From assembly GCF_001602625.1 (NCBI RefSeq), contig NZ_LECR01000056.1, positions 420 through 9,724 of the forward strand: a stretch of 9,305 nt of DNA, in the 5' to 3' direction. Source of the stretch: Sodalis-like endosymbiont of Proechinophthirus fluctus (GTDB lineage Bacteria; Pseudomonadota; Gammaproteobacteria; Enterobacterales; Enterobacteriaceae). The translations under genes and the position numbers were made by a program. Below, in pieces: positions 1 to 6,029 of the stretch (within the stretch, counting starts at the first letter, position 1; each line of letters starts with the position of its first letter). The notes under the pieces are model-generated. The model was not told the origin of the DNA. It saw only the letters and a list, made by a program, of their open reading frames with translations, and did no database searches.

Positions 1-962
1 TGCCAGCAGCTGACCCATCCGGCGCGCCCGGCGACCACCTGCTGTGGTGTGAAACTCAATGCCCGCTGCGCGGGGGCAGCGAAGCCAGCCGGCAGTGGGG
101 TATTCGTCACCGGATACATCCAGTTGCCGGTGGGAATAGTCTGCTGAAACGCCGGCGTAAGGATAAATTGCATAAAGCTATGGGCAAGTGCCGGCTGTTT
201 GCTGGCCGCGAGTTGCCCGGCCACTTCTACCTGCTGGTAGTGCCCTTCGCTGAAGGTCGCTGCCGCGTACTGATTTTTCTTCTCTTCGATAATATGGTAC
301 GCTGGCGAGGTGGTATAGCTAAGCACCATGTCTGCTTCCCCTTTCAGGAACAGAACATAGGCTTCGCTCCAGCCTTTAGTCACGGTAACGGTTTTCGTGG
401 CCAATTTTTCCCAGGCTACCGTCGCGTCGTTGCCATAGACTTTCTGCACCCACAGCAGCAGCCCCAGTCCAGGAGTGCTAGTGCGCGGATCTTCATAGAT
501 GATTTTTAATGATACAGGGCTGTCTACAAGCTCATGAAGGCTGCGGGGCGGATTTTTGAGTTTGGTCTGGTCATAGACAAACGCGGAATAACCGTAGTCG
601 TAGGGAAGGAAAGTGTTATCATGCCAACCACCTGGTAGCATAAGCGAGTCGGTAGCGACCCGATGGGGTGCGAACAGACCGGTATCGTGCGCCGCCTGTA
701 GTAGGTTGTTATCCAGACCTAGCACGATGTCTGCCCGGCTGCTGTTGCCTTCCAGACGTAAACGGTTCAACAGTGCTACCCCGTCTTCCAGCGCTATGAA
801 CTTCAGTTCGCAACCGCATTCCTTCTCAAACGCCGTTTTTATCGTCGGCCCTGGCCCCCATTCGGAAGAAAACGAGCCATAGGTGTACACCGTCAGGGTA
901 GGTTTGGCGTACGCCGGAGTGGCGGAGGCTACCAGTAACAGACAGAAAAACCATTCTTTCAA
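1..962 (-). CDS. thiB: Thiamine ABC transporter periplasmic binding protein (partial, C-terminus off the left edge)
   Basis: ThiB (TbpA) binds thiamine and its phosphates in the periplasm and delivers them to the ThiP/ThiQ inner-membrane importer. The frame is open for 320 codons from a TTG at 962-960 to the window edge. It aligns along its whole length, from memory, with E. coli ThiB (327 aa), so only about six residues are missing. Residues 1-19 form a signal peptide: a short charged start, the hydrophobic run WFFCLLLVASAT, and an AYA cleavage site before KPTLTVYTY. Family landmarks seen are WGPGP, ALEDGVALLNRL, VLGLDNNLL, DPRTSTPGLGLLLW, TVTKGWSEAY, SYTTSPAYHI and PTGNWMYPV. The TTG start is chosen because AGGAG (972-976) lies 9 nt upstream and translation from TTG gives the signal peptide. 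The preceding codon, where E. coli has its ATG, is ATA here. The gene looks functional, unlike its neighbour sgrR. thiP and thiQ would be expected just left of the window. Confidence 0.93.
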   Translation of the reverse strand, partial: MKEWFFCLLLVASATPAYAKPTLTVYTYGSFSSEWGPGPTIKTAFEKECGCELKFIALEDGVALLNRLRLEGNSSRADIVLGLDNNLLQAAHDTGLFAPHRVATDSLMLPGGWHDNTFLPYDYGYSAFVYDQTKLKNPPRSLHELVDSPVSLKIIYEDPRTSTPGLGLLLWVQKVYGNDATVAWEKLATKTVTVTKGWSEAYVLFLKGEADMVLSYTTSPAYHIIEEKKNQYAAATFSEGHYQQVEVAGQLAASKQPALAHSFMQFILTPAFQQTIPTGNWMYPVTNTPLPAGFAAPAQRALSFTPQQVVAGRAGWVSCW

Positions 963-1020
963 TATGTTGTACTCCTGAGATAAGGATGGGAAAGGTCTTT
1001 GAGACAAAAGCAAACTCTCA

Positions 1021-1112
1021 AATCCCTTCGCCGGTATTAATTGGATCAAGTTCGACGGGACTTTTCTCAGCTGACTCCTGCCACGGCGGGCAGAGGGAAT
1101 ATGCACCCCGTT
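1021..1112 (-). promoter_or_regulatory. TPP riboswitch (THI element) in the thiB leader
   Basis: Read on the minus strand, this leader carries the conserved blocks of the thiamine-pyrophosphate aptamer in order: GGGGTGC (1103-1109), then GCTGAGA, then TCCCGTCGAAC, TTGATC, and AATACCGGCGAAGGGA ending near 1023. The element ends about 60 nt before the thiB start, as in the E. coli thiB leader, where TPP binding represses expression. The small stem that follows GATC, which is CTGG/CCAG in E. coli, reads CCAA/CCGG here, leaving two A-C mismatches. The architecture is clear, but ligand response may be weakened. Confidence 0.9.
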
Positions 1113-1125
1113 GATAACGGCATTA

Positions 1126-1131
1126 ATTGTA
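1126..1131 (-). promoter_or_regulatory. Possible -10 box of the thiB promoter
   Basis: TACAAT on the minus strand lies just upstream of the riboswitch, so a transcript starting a few bases downstream would contain the whole aptamer. No good -35 hexamer is seen 16-18 bp upstream; the nearest sequence is TATTAA-like. The call rests on position and the -10 match only. Confidence 0.3.
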
Positions 1132-1148
1132 AACGCTTACGAGTCTGG

Positions 1149-2571
1149 TTAATAGTAAATTCCGCCTTTATCGCCGGAAAAACGAAAAAAGGAGGAAAAG
1201 GTAAGCCAGGGCGACGGCGGCATGAACCAGACCGATTTGAAATCGAAACCAGCCAAGGGTATTCATCCACAGATCCCACGCACGCTACGGCTTGCCCTGC
1301 AAGCTGAGCCAACTGTGGTACAGCGGATGAAGCCAATGTTCGCTAACTAGCGACTGGCGCCATTCCATCATCGGCAATTGGCGAAGGTGCCGGCGCGAAC
1401 GGTTTATAGGTCGGCGACCAGAAATACTGGTTTGCTGGCGGAGTATAGGGCAATAGCGCCTACGGGTTTAGGTGTTCGCAGAGCCAGCGGCGTATTTCCT
1501 GGCGTTGCATCAGCGGCACGCGCTGGTCGTAAAGAAAAAGTAACATCCCTCTTCCTGATAATATCTCCGTGGCAGCGTCGCTGCTGGCATCTTCTCTCAG
1601 AGGGCATAGATACGTTTTGCAGCTGAACGCTGCTACAAGCTGAGTTCATGGGATAGCTCCGGCAGCACCCAGATATTGACCGCATCAATCAGCGCCCTAA
1701 TCTTCGAACGTGCGGATGGTCAGCTGTCTCGGGTGATTGCGTATCAAGCTATAAGGGGCTGGTGCCAGCAGGCCGGTGTGCGAAATCTGACAGGGTACTC
1801 TATTCGGCTAGCATCGCCGATATGCTATCCAGCAGCCAGAGCCGCCAATCGTCGCACTGGGCGATCTTAATATTCAGCGTATGGGGGGGGAAGGCGAATG
1901 AAAGACAGGATCGAGGCAAATAGCGGATTGCCGGTCAGGCGCGATAGCGATTGGATGACATCGTCGTCGACGGTCATTTCCCGGCAGTGGTGGAAACGGA
2001 TCGCTGGACGCAGATAAAAACGCCAATGATCGGGTGCCAGCGCCTGCCAATGGTGGGTCAGATCCGCCTCGAGTTTCTCATATTTCTCATTTATGCGTGT
2101 TCAGGCCGCTGAAAATCTGCTGAACAATATGATTATTCAAGCGCCGCGTACTGGGCGGGAGATTACTCAACAGACGATAGTAGAGCACCCGCAGGATAGT
2201 TTCCCTTAGCGGAAACAGCGTCTCAGGTGGGAAAGCAGCATGATTCTAAGGTTCTCGCGATCTCCCCACCAACTGTATCAGCTGATCGATGCAATCTTTC
2301 TCGAGGAGTTTCGCCAGTGCGCGGCTGCAAACTCGAGACCGGTATAATTAATGGAAGTCCAGCCGAGAGCGTTTACTCCGCCCAGCCTGGGAATAGGGAA
2401 TACTAATTGAGCCAGCCCATATGCTGTATACTTTTCAAAAGCAAACGGACGTGGCGGCGGCGTTGAGCAATTGAACTGTAACGCCAGTTTGCTGAGCGTG
2501 TTGTCGACGGGTTCAATCTGGCAGTTTTGCCACAGGCGTATGAATTGCTGCTGTAAACGCGATGAGGCCGT
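1149..2571 (-). pseudogene. sgrR: Degraded transcriptional regulator SgrR
   Basis: Intact SgrR (551 aa in E. coli) has an N-terminal winged-helix DNA-binding domain and a solute-binding-protein-like domain, and activates the small RNA SgrS during glucose-phosphate stress. Here homology is scattered over all three minus frames. The N-terminus begins with RLQQQFIRLWQ, but the codon aligned to the start is ACG (2571-2569). A helix-turn-helix segment (RRHVRLLLKSIQHMGWLN) follows in another frame. Further pieces are ETILRVLYYRLL, TRINEKYEKLEADLTHHWQ, HWRFYLRP, ALIDAVNIWVLPEL and QEEGCYFFLYDQR, and near the end MNTLGWF then FDFKSVWF, separated by a one-base insertion. A run of eight G at 1883-1890 marks one frameshift. 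About 100 residues are missing near 1350-1380. The position directly upstream of thiB on the same strand matches E. coli. Confidence 0.9.
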
Positions 2572-3016
2572 AAAATGGGAACCATCCTTGAAAAGTTATC
2601 TATTTTTCCGTATATTACGCCTTATTAAGCCGAAAGCACGTCAGGATGCACCTTCCGATGCGCCGCCGCAGAGCGACGGTGCCTTCTCAACGCTTGGACG
2701 GTAGGCCAGACAGCCGGCAATGCCGCGGTGCAAGTGCCTAGACACCCTAGCTCTTGAATTAGATGATGATTATCGGACTAAGACGCGCATGGTGCGAGCT
2801 TTTTTTGCGCACAGAAAGTCACGCATCTTTCGTTAGCGCGATGTGTTCGCGAGCAAGCAGGTGAGGGACGATAGTACATATTGACGTGTGGCGGTAGTGT
2901 CATCACGGCCAACCGGGGAATAGGTAGGTCACAGCTAGCCGACACCACAACACTAAGAACGAGACGACCGTCGCAGTGAGAAATAAAGATGCGCGTTGCC
3001 GCGGCGGATAATGACA

Positions 3017-3041
3017 ATCGTTGACGCGTTAGCTAACGATT
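3017..3041. repeat. Inverted repeat with a 12-bp perfect palindrome
   Basis: AATCGTT (3017-3023) is repeated inverted as AACGATT (3035-3041). An overlapping perfect palindrome, CGTTAGCTAACG, occupies 3027-3038. No gene flanks it closely. It could be a leftover operator or a chance palindrome; no regulator is identifiable. Confidence 0.5.
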
Positions 3042-3115
3042 AACGTCGCGACGGGTCAGGGGTAGTACAGTAGGGCTCTACCGACCGCGTTGCGCAAATG
3101 TCTCCGGCAGAGGCT

Positions 3116-3143
3116 GACGCCGCACCATCCGGGTGCGGGCGTC
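3116..3143 (-). terminator. Hairpin downstream of leuD, probably a decayed terminator
   Basis: GACGC-CGCACC pairs with GGTGCG-(G)-GCGTC, giving an 11-bp GC-rich stem with one bulged G and a five-base loop. It starts 8 bp beyond the leuD stop codon, where the leu operon would end. Transcription here runs leftwards, and the bases just left of the stem contain no U-tract, so it is not a canonical intrinsic terminator in its present state. Confidence 0.45.
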
Positions 3144-3151
3144 TGAGGCCA

Positions 3152-3271
3152 TCAGTTCAGAAAGGCCGTCTGACGGTTTTCGTATTGTCCTATCACCTCA
3201 TCATGCATCCGCGTCAGGCTAATACTGTCGAGGCCATTTATAAGGCAATGGTAGCGGAAACTGCCTATCTC
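3152..3271 (-). pseudogene. leuD: leuD 3' remnant (isopropylmalate isomerase small subunit)
   Basis: LeuD pairs with LeuC to isomerise 2-isopropylmalate to 3-isopropylmalate in leucine synthesis. Only the last 40 codons or so remain, in one open frame ending in TGA. They include FRYHCLINGLDSISLT and end with TAFLN, matching the E. coli C-terminus FRRHCMMNGLDSIGLT...PAFMN. The first four-fifths of the gene are deleted, and the remnant lies directly against the leuC 5' remnant in the same frame. Confidence 0.88.
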
Positions 3272-3283
3272 TAAAGGATAACC

Positions 3284-3427
3284 TTATTGGGAGCTCGGGC
3301 TATCAAACGCCTGTTGTGAGGTCACTTCATGCACTAAATAGCGGTCGATATATAGCAGCAGCGTTTCATTTTCTTCTTCATAGCCAACGTGCGCATAATA
3401 TAATTTTTGGTATAACGACTTGCCCAT
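3284..3427 (-). pseudogene. leuC: leuC 5' remnant (isopropylmalate isomerase large subunit)
   Basis: Intact LeuC is an iron-sulfur dehydratase of about 466 aa. Here the ATG at 3427 opens a 47-codon frame. Its residues [20 protein letters not shown] and [19 protein letters not shown] match the E. coli LeuC start almost residue for residue. Homology stops after QAFD, and a TAA follows a few codons later (3286-3284). The catalytic and Fe-S-binding parts are absent, so the product cannot work. A GGGAGG ribosome-binding site is still visible upstream, overlapping the end of leuB. Confidence 0.9.
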
Positions 3428-3432
3428 GTTGA

Positions 3433-3609
3433 TTACGCCTCCCGATTGATTAACACGGCGATAATATCGCCCATTTTGCCGGTGACCATGCCTTAAATAC
3501 GGCCGCGGCAGCGATAAAATAAAACCCCAGGCGGTGTCGGTGTCGAGACGCTGTTGTACCGGACGATGTAGGGCAACGCTTACGTCGCCTCCGACGTGAA
3601 CCAGCATCA
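3433..3609 (-). pseudogene. leuB: leuB 3' remnant (3-isopropylmalate dehydrogenase)
   Basis: Only the C-terminal 55-60 codons remain, frameshifted. [15 protein letters not shown] and a TAA stop (3435-3433) correspond to E. coli EMGDIIARYVAEGV. Upstream, in other frames, lie pieces resembling AVQQxLDTG and AAAVF, which match the end of the family (AINRALEEG...AAAVS). The stop lies 5 bp before the leuC start, the usual leuB-leuC arrangement. Everything upstream of 3609, including the rest of leuB and all of leuA, is gone. Confidence 0.8.
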
Positions 3610-4146
3610 GAGTTTATCGCGTTATATTATCAGTTCGATGAACCACGACACTGGATCAACTCCGGTAGTTTGGGCACCATGGGCTTTGGTCTACCGGCGG
3701 CGCTCAGGGTGAAAATGGTCTTCCCTCGGGAAACGGTGCTGTATCTCACCCGGCGACGGCAGTATTCAAATGAATATTCAGGAGCTGTCCAACGCCCTGC
3801 AATATGATTGCCGGTGGTGAGTTTGAACAACCGCTGTTTGGGCATAGTGAAGCAGTGGCAGGACACTATTTATTCTGGCTGCTACTCCCAATTTATTCTG
3901 GCCGCCACTCCCAATCTTAAATTGTGTCTCCGCCGGACTTCGTGAAATTGGCGGAGGCCTATGATTATGTCGGCATATCACCATTGAACAGCCGGACGAG
4001 CTCGAATTCAAGCTAGCGCTGGCGGTGAAAAACCATCTAGTGTTCGTGGACGTTATGGTGGATAGAACGTAACACGTTTACCCCATAGAGATCCGCGGCG
4101 GCGGTATGGATAAAATGTGGTGAAGTAAAAAACGGAGAAGACCTGA
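3610..4146 (+). pseudogene. ilvI: ilvI 3' remnant (acetolactate synthase III large subunit)
   Basis: IlvI is the thiamine-diphosphate-dependent catalytic subunit for the first common step of valine, leucine and isoleucine synthesis. About the last 30% is recognisable. [22 protein letters not shown] and the ThDP-binding motif [12 protein letters not shown] are present but separated by a one-base insertion (CACCCGGCGAC near 3748). NNRCLGIVKQWQDTIYSG, PPDFVKLAEAYDYVGI, DELEFKLALAVKNHLVFVDV and EIRGGGMDKMW follow in shifting frames. An in-frame TGA follows MW. A 23-bp tandem duplication interrupts it at 3868-3913. The ancestral stop is near 4144-4146, just before ilvH. Confidence 0.93.
3868..3913 (+). 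repeat. 23-bp tandem duplication inside the ilvI remnant
   Basis: Two adjacent 23-bp units (3868-3890 and 3891-3913), each beginning ATTTATTCTGG and ending ACTCCCA, differ at two positions (GCTGCTA versus GCCGCCA). Both correspond to the YSG(R)HSQS part of IlvI. The duplication probably arose by slippage after the gene lost function. Confidence 0.85.
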
Positions 4147-4150
4147 TATC

Positions 4151-4310
4151 ATGCGCCGTAATTTTATCAATATTACTGGAAAATGAATCCGGCGCGTTAT
4201 CCCGGATGATCTGGTTATTTTACCATTGAGGTTACAGCATTGAAAGATTTGACGCGGAGCCACTGACGATCCTACCCTTTCACGCACGACCATCTAGACC
4301 CAAAGTTATA
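4151..4310 (+). pseudogene. ilvH: ilvH 5' remnant (acetolactate synthase III regulatory subunit)
   Basis: IlvH (163 aa in E. coli) carries an ACT domain that gives valine feedback inhibition to IlvI. The remnant starts ATGCGCCGT 4 bp after the ilvI stop. A frameshift in the first ten codons is followed by [18 protein letters not shown], an in-frame stop, then GYSIERF. In another frame TDDPTLSRTTI follows, interrupted by TAG. These match E. coli [23 protein letters not shown]...TDDPTLSRMTI. Homology fades after about 4310, and the C-terminal two-thirds are not recognisable. Confidence 0.87.
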
Positions 4311-4749
4311 TGCCTTGAGAGCTTAACTAACAGGGGCTACAAGTCGGAGTTATCGGCTGAACTTCCCTTATTTTGTTGTACCGGGAGCAAAGTTTCGTCA
4401 CCCGGCGGATGATTGCCTTAACGCCGAAACGCTGAGCTGAACCCTGTGCCAGGCGCATTTCCCCCGAGTCGGCATGATGATAGGCCATGATACCTAGCTG
4501 AGCAGCGCGGTGTTGGCGCCTTCATAGTTCAGTACCAGGCCTGATACCGTGCGGCAGTCCTGTTGCCGTTTCTTCCACTGCATTCATGATGTTAGTCACG
4601 TCAGCTGGGCGATTAGAGCGCTCCCGTCAGGCCGGGCCGCTGGATTTTCCCTTAGTATTTTATACTGATATTTGTAGCATGGTTGAATTCCCAGGTACGA
4701 CTATGGATATTCGGGTAACTGATTAATTAATAAGCATAAATGGATCTAT
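4311..4749. other. Unassigned stretch between the ilvH and cra remnants
   Basis: I cannot assign a gene. In E. coli this would hold the rest of ilvH and a short intergenic region. The minus strand at about 4390-4600 gives broken but protein-like segments (TNIMNAVEETATGLPHGI, then LNYEGANTALLS, then GIMAYHHADSGEMRLAQGSA) separated by frameshifts, which might be a fragment of another gene. I do not recognise the family. A TATACT hexamer (4661-4666) upstream of cra lacks a matching -35. Confidence 0.4.
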
Positions 4750-5135
4750 ATGAAACTGGATGAAATTGCGCGCCTGGCTAGTGTTTCGCGCACAACTGCC
4801 AGTTATGTTAACGGCAAAGCGAAAAATACCGCATCAGCGATAAAACCGTGGGAAAGGTTATGGCAGTGGTCAGAGAGAATAATTACCATCCAAATGTGGT
4901 CGCCGCCGGCCTGCGCGCTGGACGCATCTACTCCATCAGCCTGGTTATCCCCGATCTGGAAAACACCAGTTATACCCGCATCATGAATTATCTCGATGCG
5001 CCAGGCATGTCAGCGCTGTTATCAGCTATTGATTGCCGGGTCGGAATACCAGTCGGACAATGATAAGATCTGCCGCGTGGAATATCTGCTACAGCGGCAG
5101 GTGGACGCTATTCCAGGAAGTAGTCCATACACCAC
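4750..5135 (+). pseudogene. cra: cra (fruR) 5' remnant, catabolite repressor/activator
   Basis: Cra is a LacI-family regulator (334 aa in E. coli) that senses fructose phosphates and balances glycolysis and gluconeogenesis. The ATG at 4750 begins MKLDEIARLASVSRTTASYV, the LacI-type helix-turn-helix. A codon (the I of VINGKAK) is missing, and a further one-base loss shifts the frame after GKAK. Homology resumes as [32 protein letters not shown] and [17 protein letters not shown]. After another frameshift it continues as [31 protein letters not shown]. Nothing beyond about residue 125 is recognisable, so most of the effector-binding domain is lost. Its place between ilvH and mraZ matches E. coli. 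Confidence 0.93.
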
Positions 5136-5397
5136 ACAGAGCAGAGGCCACTGTCGCTATAGCTGCTGCCTCTCTACTCCCACTGCCAGAAAAATGACCT
5201 TGTAAACCGGTGATTGAGAGCTGGCATGCGCCAGCAACTCCGCCAGATTAAGGCATTATTTATGCTGAACAACGTTCATTACTGCTTGTATTAATTTGAG
5301 TAGATTATAATTTTTATTTAAATTTTAAATGTCGATATTTGTGCAAATAAAATGACCGTTTGGTGGGGGCTTTGGGACGACTTCTCGCTGTCAATTA

Positions 5398-5661
5398 ATG
5401 AAAAATAATTATAATCAATTAGTTGGATGTAATATTTCTGCCGATGACCGTGCCGGCGATTTAACGCCACGCCGCGGTGAAAAAATGAATTGTGCCAGTT
5501 ATAGGAATAGTCTGGCGATAAAATCGAGCGAGCTTTTAACCAATAACCATATGATGATAAAGTCAACAAAGATTAGGGCATATAGAAGCAAGAGTGTATT
5601 TAAAGCCGCCGAACAGAACGCTTACGCCGGATTAATTAAAGACATTAAAATAACCACGTAG
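5398..5661 (+). CDS. Doubtful 87-aa hypothetical ORF
   Basis: The frame opens with MKNNYNQLVGCNISADDRAG and ends with KDIKITT before TAG. It is basic, with no membrane segment, signal peptide or motif that I recognise. No Shine-Dalgarno-like sequence precedes the ATG; the upstream bases read CTGTCAATTA. It lies in AT-rich, decayed surroundings and could be an orphan gene, a fragment of one, or a chance frame. Confidence 0.2.
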   Translation: MKNNYNQLVGCNISADDRAGDLTPRRGEKMNCASYRNSLAIKSSELLTNNHMMIKSTKIRAYRSKSVFKAAEQNAYAGLIKDIKITT

Positions 5662-5825
5662 TATGAAAAAAGAGGAATTATAAACCATTCTGTTACTCCC
5701 CTTGTTTCATCCTCCTAAGTATCGTGCGGCGCTTTCCCGCTTCCTGGAAGTCCGTCAAACCGGTTTTTTTGGCCGTCAGGGGTTTGTAGCAAGTGCGAAT
5801 ATTTATATTTTTAATTTGTACAGAA

Positions 5826-5924
5826 ATGAAGATGAATAAAATGATGTTATTTCTATCTTTTTTCACGATGTATTGTGCATTCTCCTATCAAATGGTAATT
5901 ACAGATGTAAATAATCCCTTCTGA
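5826..5924 (+). CDS. Possible 32-aa hydrophobic or secreted peptide
   Basis: The frame starts MKMNKMMLFLSFFTMYCAFS and ends DVNNPF before TGA. A basic N-terminus followed by a hydrophobic core of about 15 residues resembles a signal peptide or a single membrane segment. No good ribosome-binding site precedes the ATG, and AT-rich DNA readily gives such frames by chance. It ends 13 bp before the proposed mraZ promoter. Confidence 0.2.
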   Translation: MKMNKMMLFLSFFTMYCAFSYQMVITDVNNPF

Positions 5925-5937
5925 GTCATTTAGTCTC

Positions 5938-5967
5938 TTGACAATGTTTTGACACCATTCGTACACT
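5938..5967 (+). promoter_or_regulatory. Candidate promoter of the mraZ/dcw cluster
   Basis: A perfect -35 TTGACA (5938-5943) is followed after 18 bp by TACACT (5962-5967), a good -10. Transcription would start near 5974, at the edge of the MraZ repeats, so a bound repressor would block it. A second TTGACA (5949-5954) has no matching -10. The position corresponds to the E. coli mraZ promoter. Confidence 0.65.
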
Positions 5968-5975
5968 CTTTTGCG

Positions 5976-6000
5976 TGGGAATTTGTGGGGCAAAGTGGTG
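5976..6000 (+). promoter_or_regulatory. MraZ operator: three TGGGN-type repeats
   Basis: TGGGA (5976-5980), TGGGG (5986-5990) and TGGTG (5996-6000) are spaced exactly 10 bp apart, one helical turn, between the promoter and mraZ. E. coli MraZ is known to bind TGGGN repeats separated by 5 nt in front of its own gene. The third repeat deviates at one position. Autoregulation is inferred from this match. Confidence 0.75.
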
Positions 6001-6029
6001 ATTAAGGTTTTTAAAGGGTAAATAGACGC

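Larger units (their letters stand above)
2572..3151. other. Stretch without a recognisable gene (expected site of sgrS and setA)
   Basis: In E. coli the small RNA gene sgrS (with sgrT) and the sugar efflux gene setA lie between sgrR and leuD. I found neither the conserved 3' part of SgrS nor any SetA-like segment in the six frames. The open frames here, for example 2778-3017 on the minus strand, have no recognisable motif and look like chance. The stretch holds one palindromic element (3017-3041) and the hairpin downstream of leuD (3116-3143). Confidence 0.6.
5136..5937. other. Unassigned, largely AT-rich stretch between cra and the mraZ promoter
   Basis: The rest of cra is unrecognisable. 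From about 5285 the sequence is visibly richer in A and T than either flank, apart from about 5700-5790. It holds an 87-codon frame (5398-5661) and a 32-codon hydrophobic frame (5826-5924), listed separately. It also holds a frame without ATG (5690-5839, 49 codons; LLPLFHPPKYRAALSRFLEV and onward), whose better-composed first half might be a gene remnant. AAACCGGTTTTTTT near 5758-5770 resembles a terminator tail, but its palindrome has no loop. Confidence 0.5.

Noticed and set aside
168..509. A 113-aa plus-strand frame
   Set aside because: It lies wholly antisense to thiB, which has unbroken family homology.
2471..2704. A 77-aa plus-strand frame
   Set aside because: Its first 100 bp are antisense to the sgrR N-terminal segment, and the rest has no motif or ribosome-binding site.
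2784..2806. Terminator-like CGCA-TGG-TGCG followed by seven T, possibly the end of sgrS
   Set aside because: The stem is only 4 bp and a spacer separates it from the T run; no SgrS sequence precedes it.
2778..3017. A 79-aa minus-strand frame as a possible setA remnant
   Set aside because: No transmembrane pattern of SetA or any recognisable residue run was seen.
3284..3607. A single 107-aa minus-strand frame starting [10 protein letters not shown]
   Set aside because: Its first 60 residues read leuB remnant sequence out of frame; only the last 47 are real leuC start. It is not one gene.
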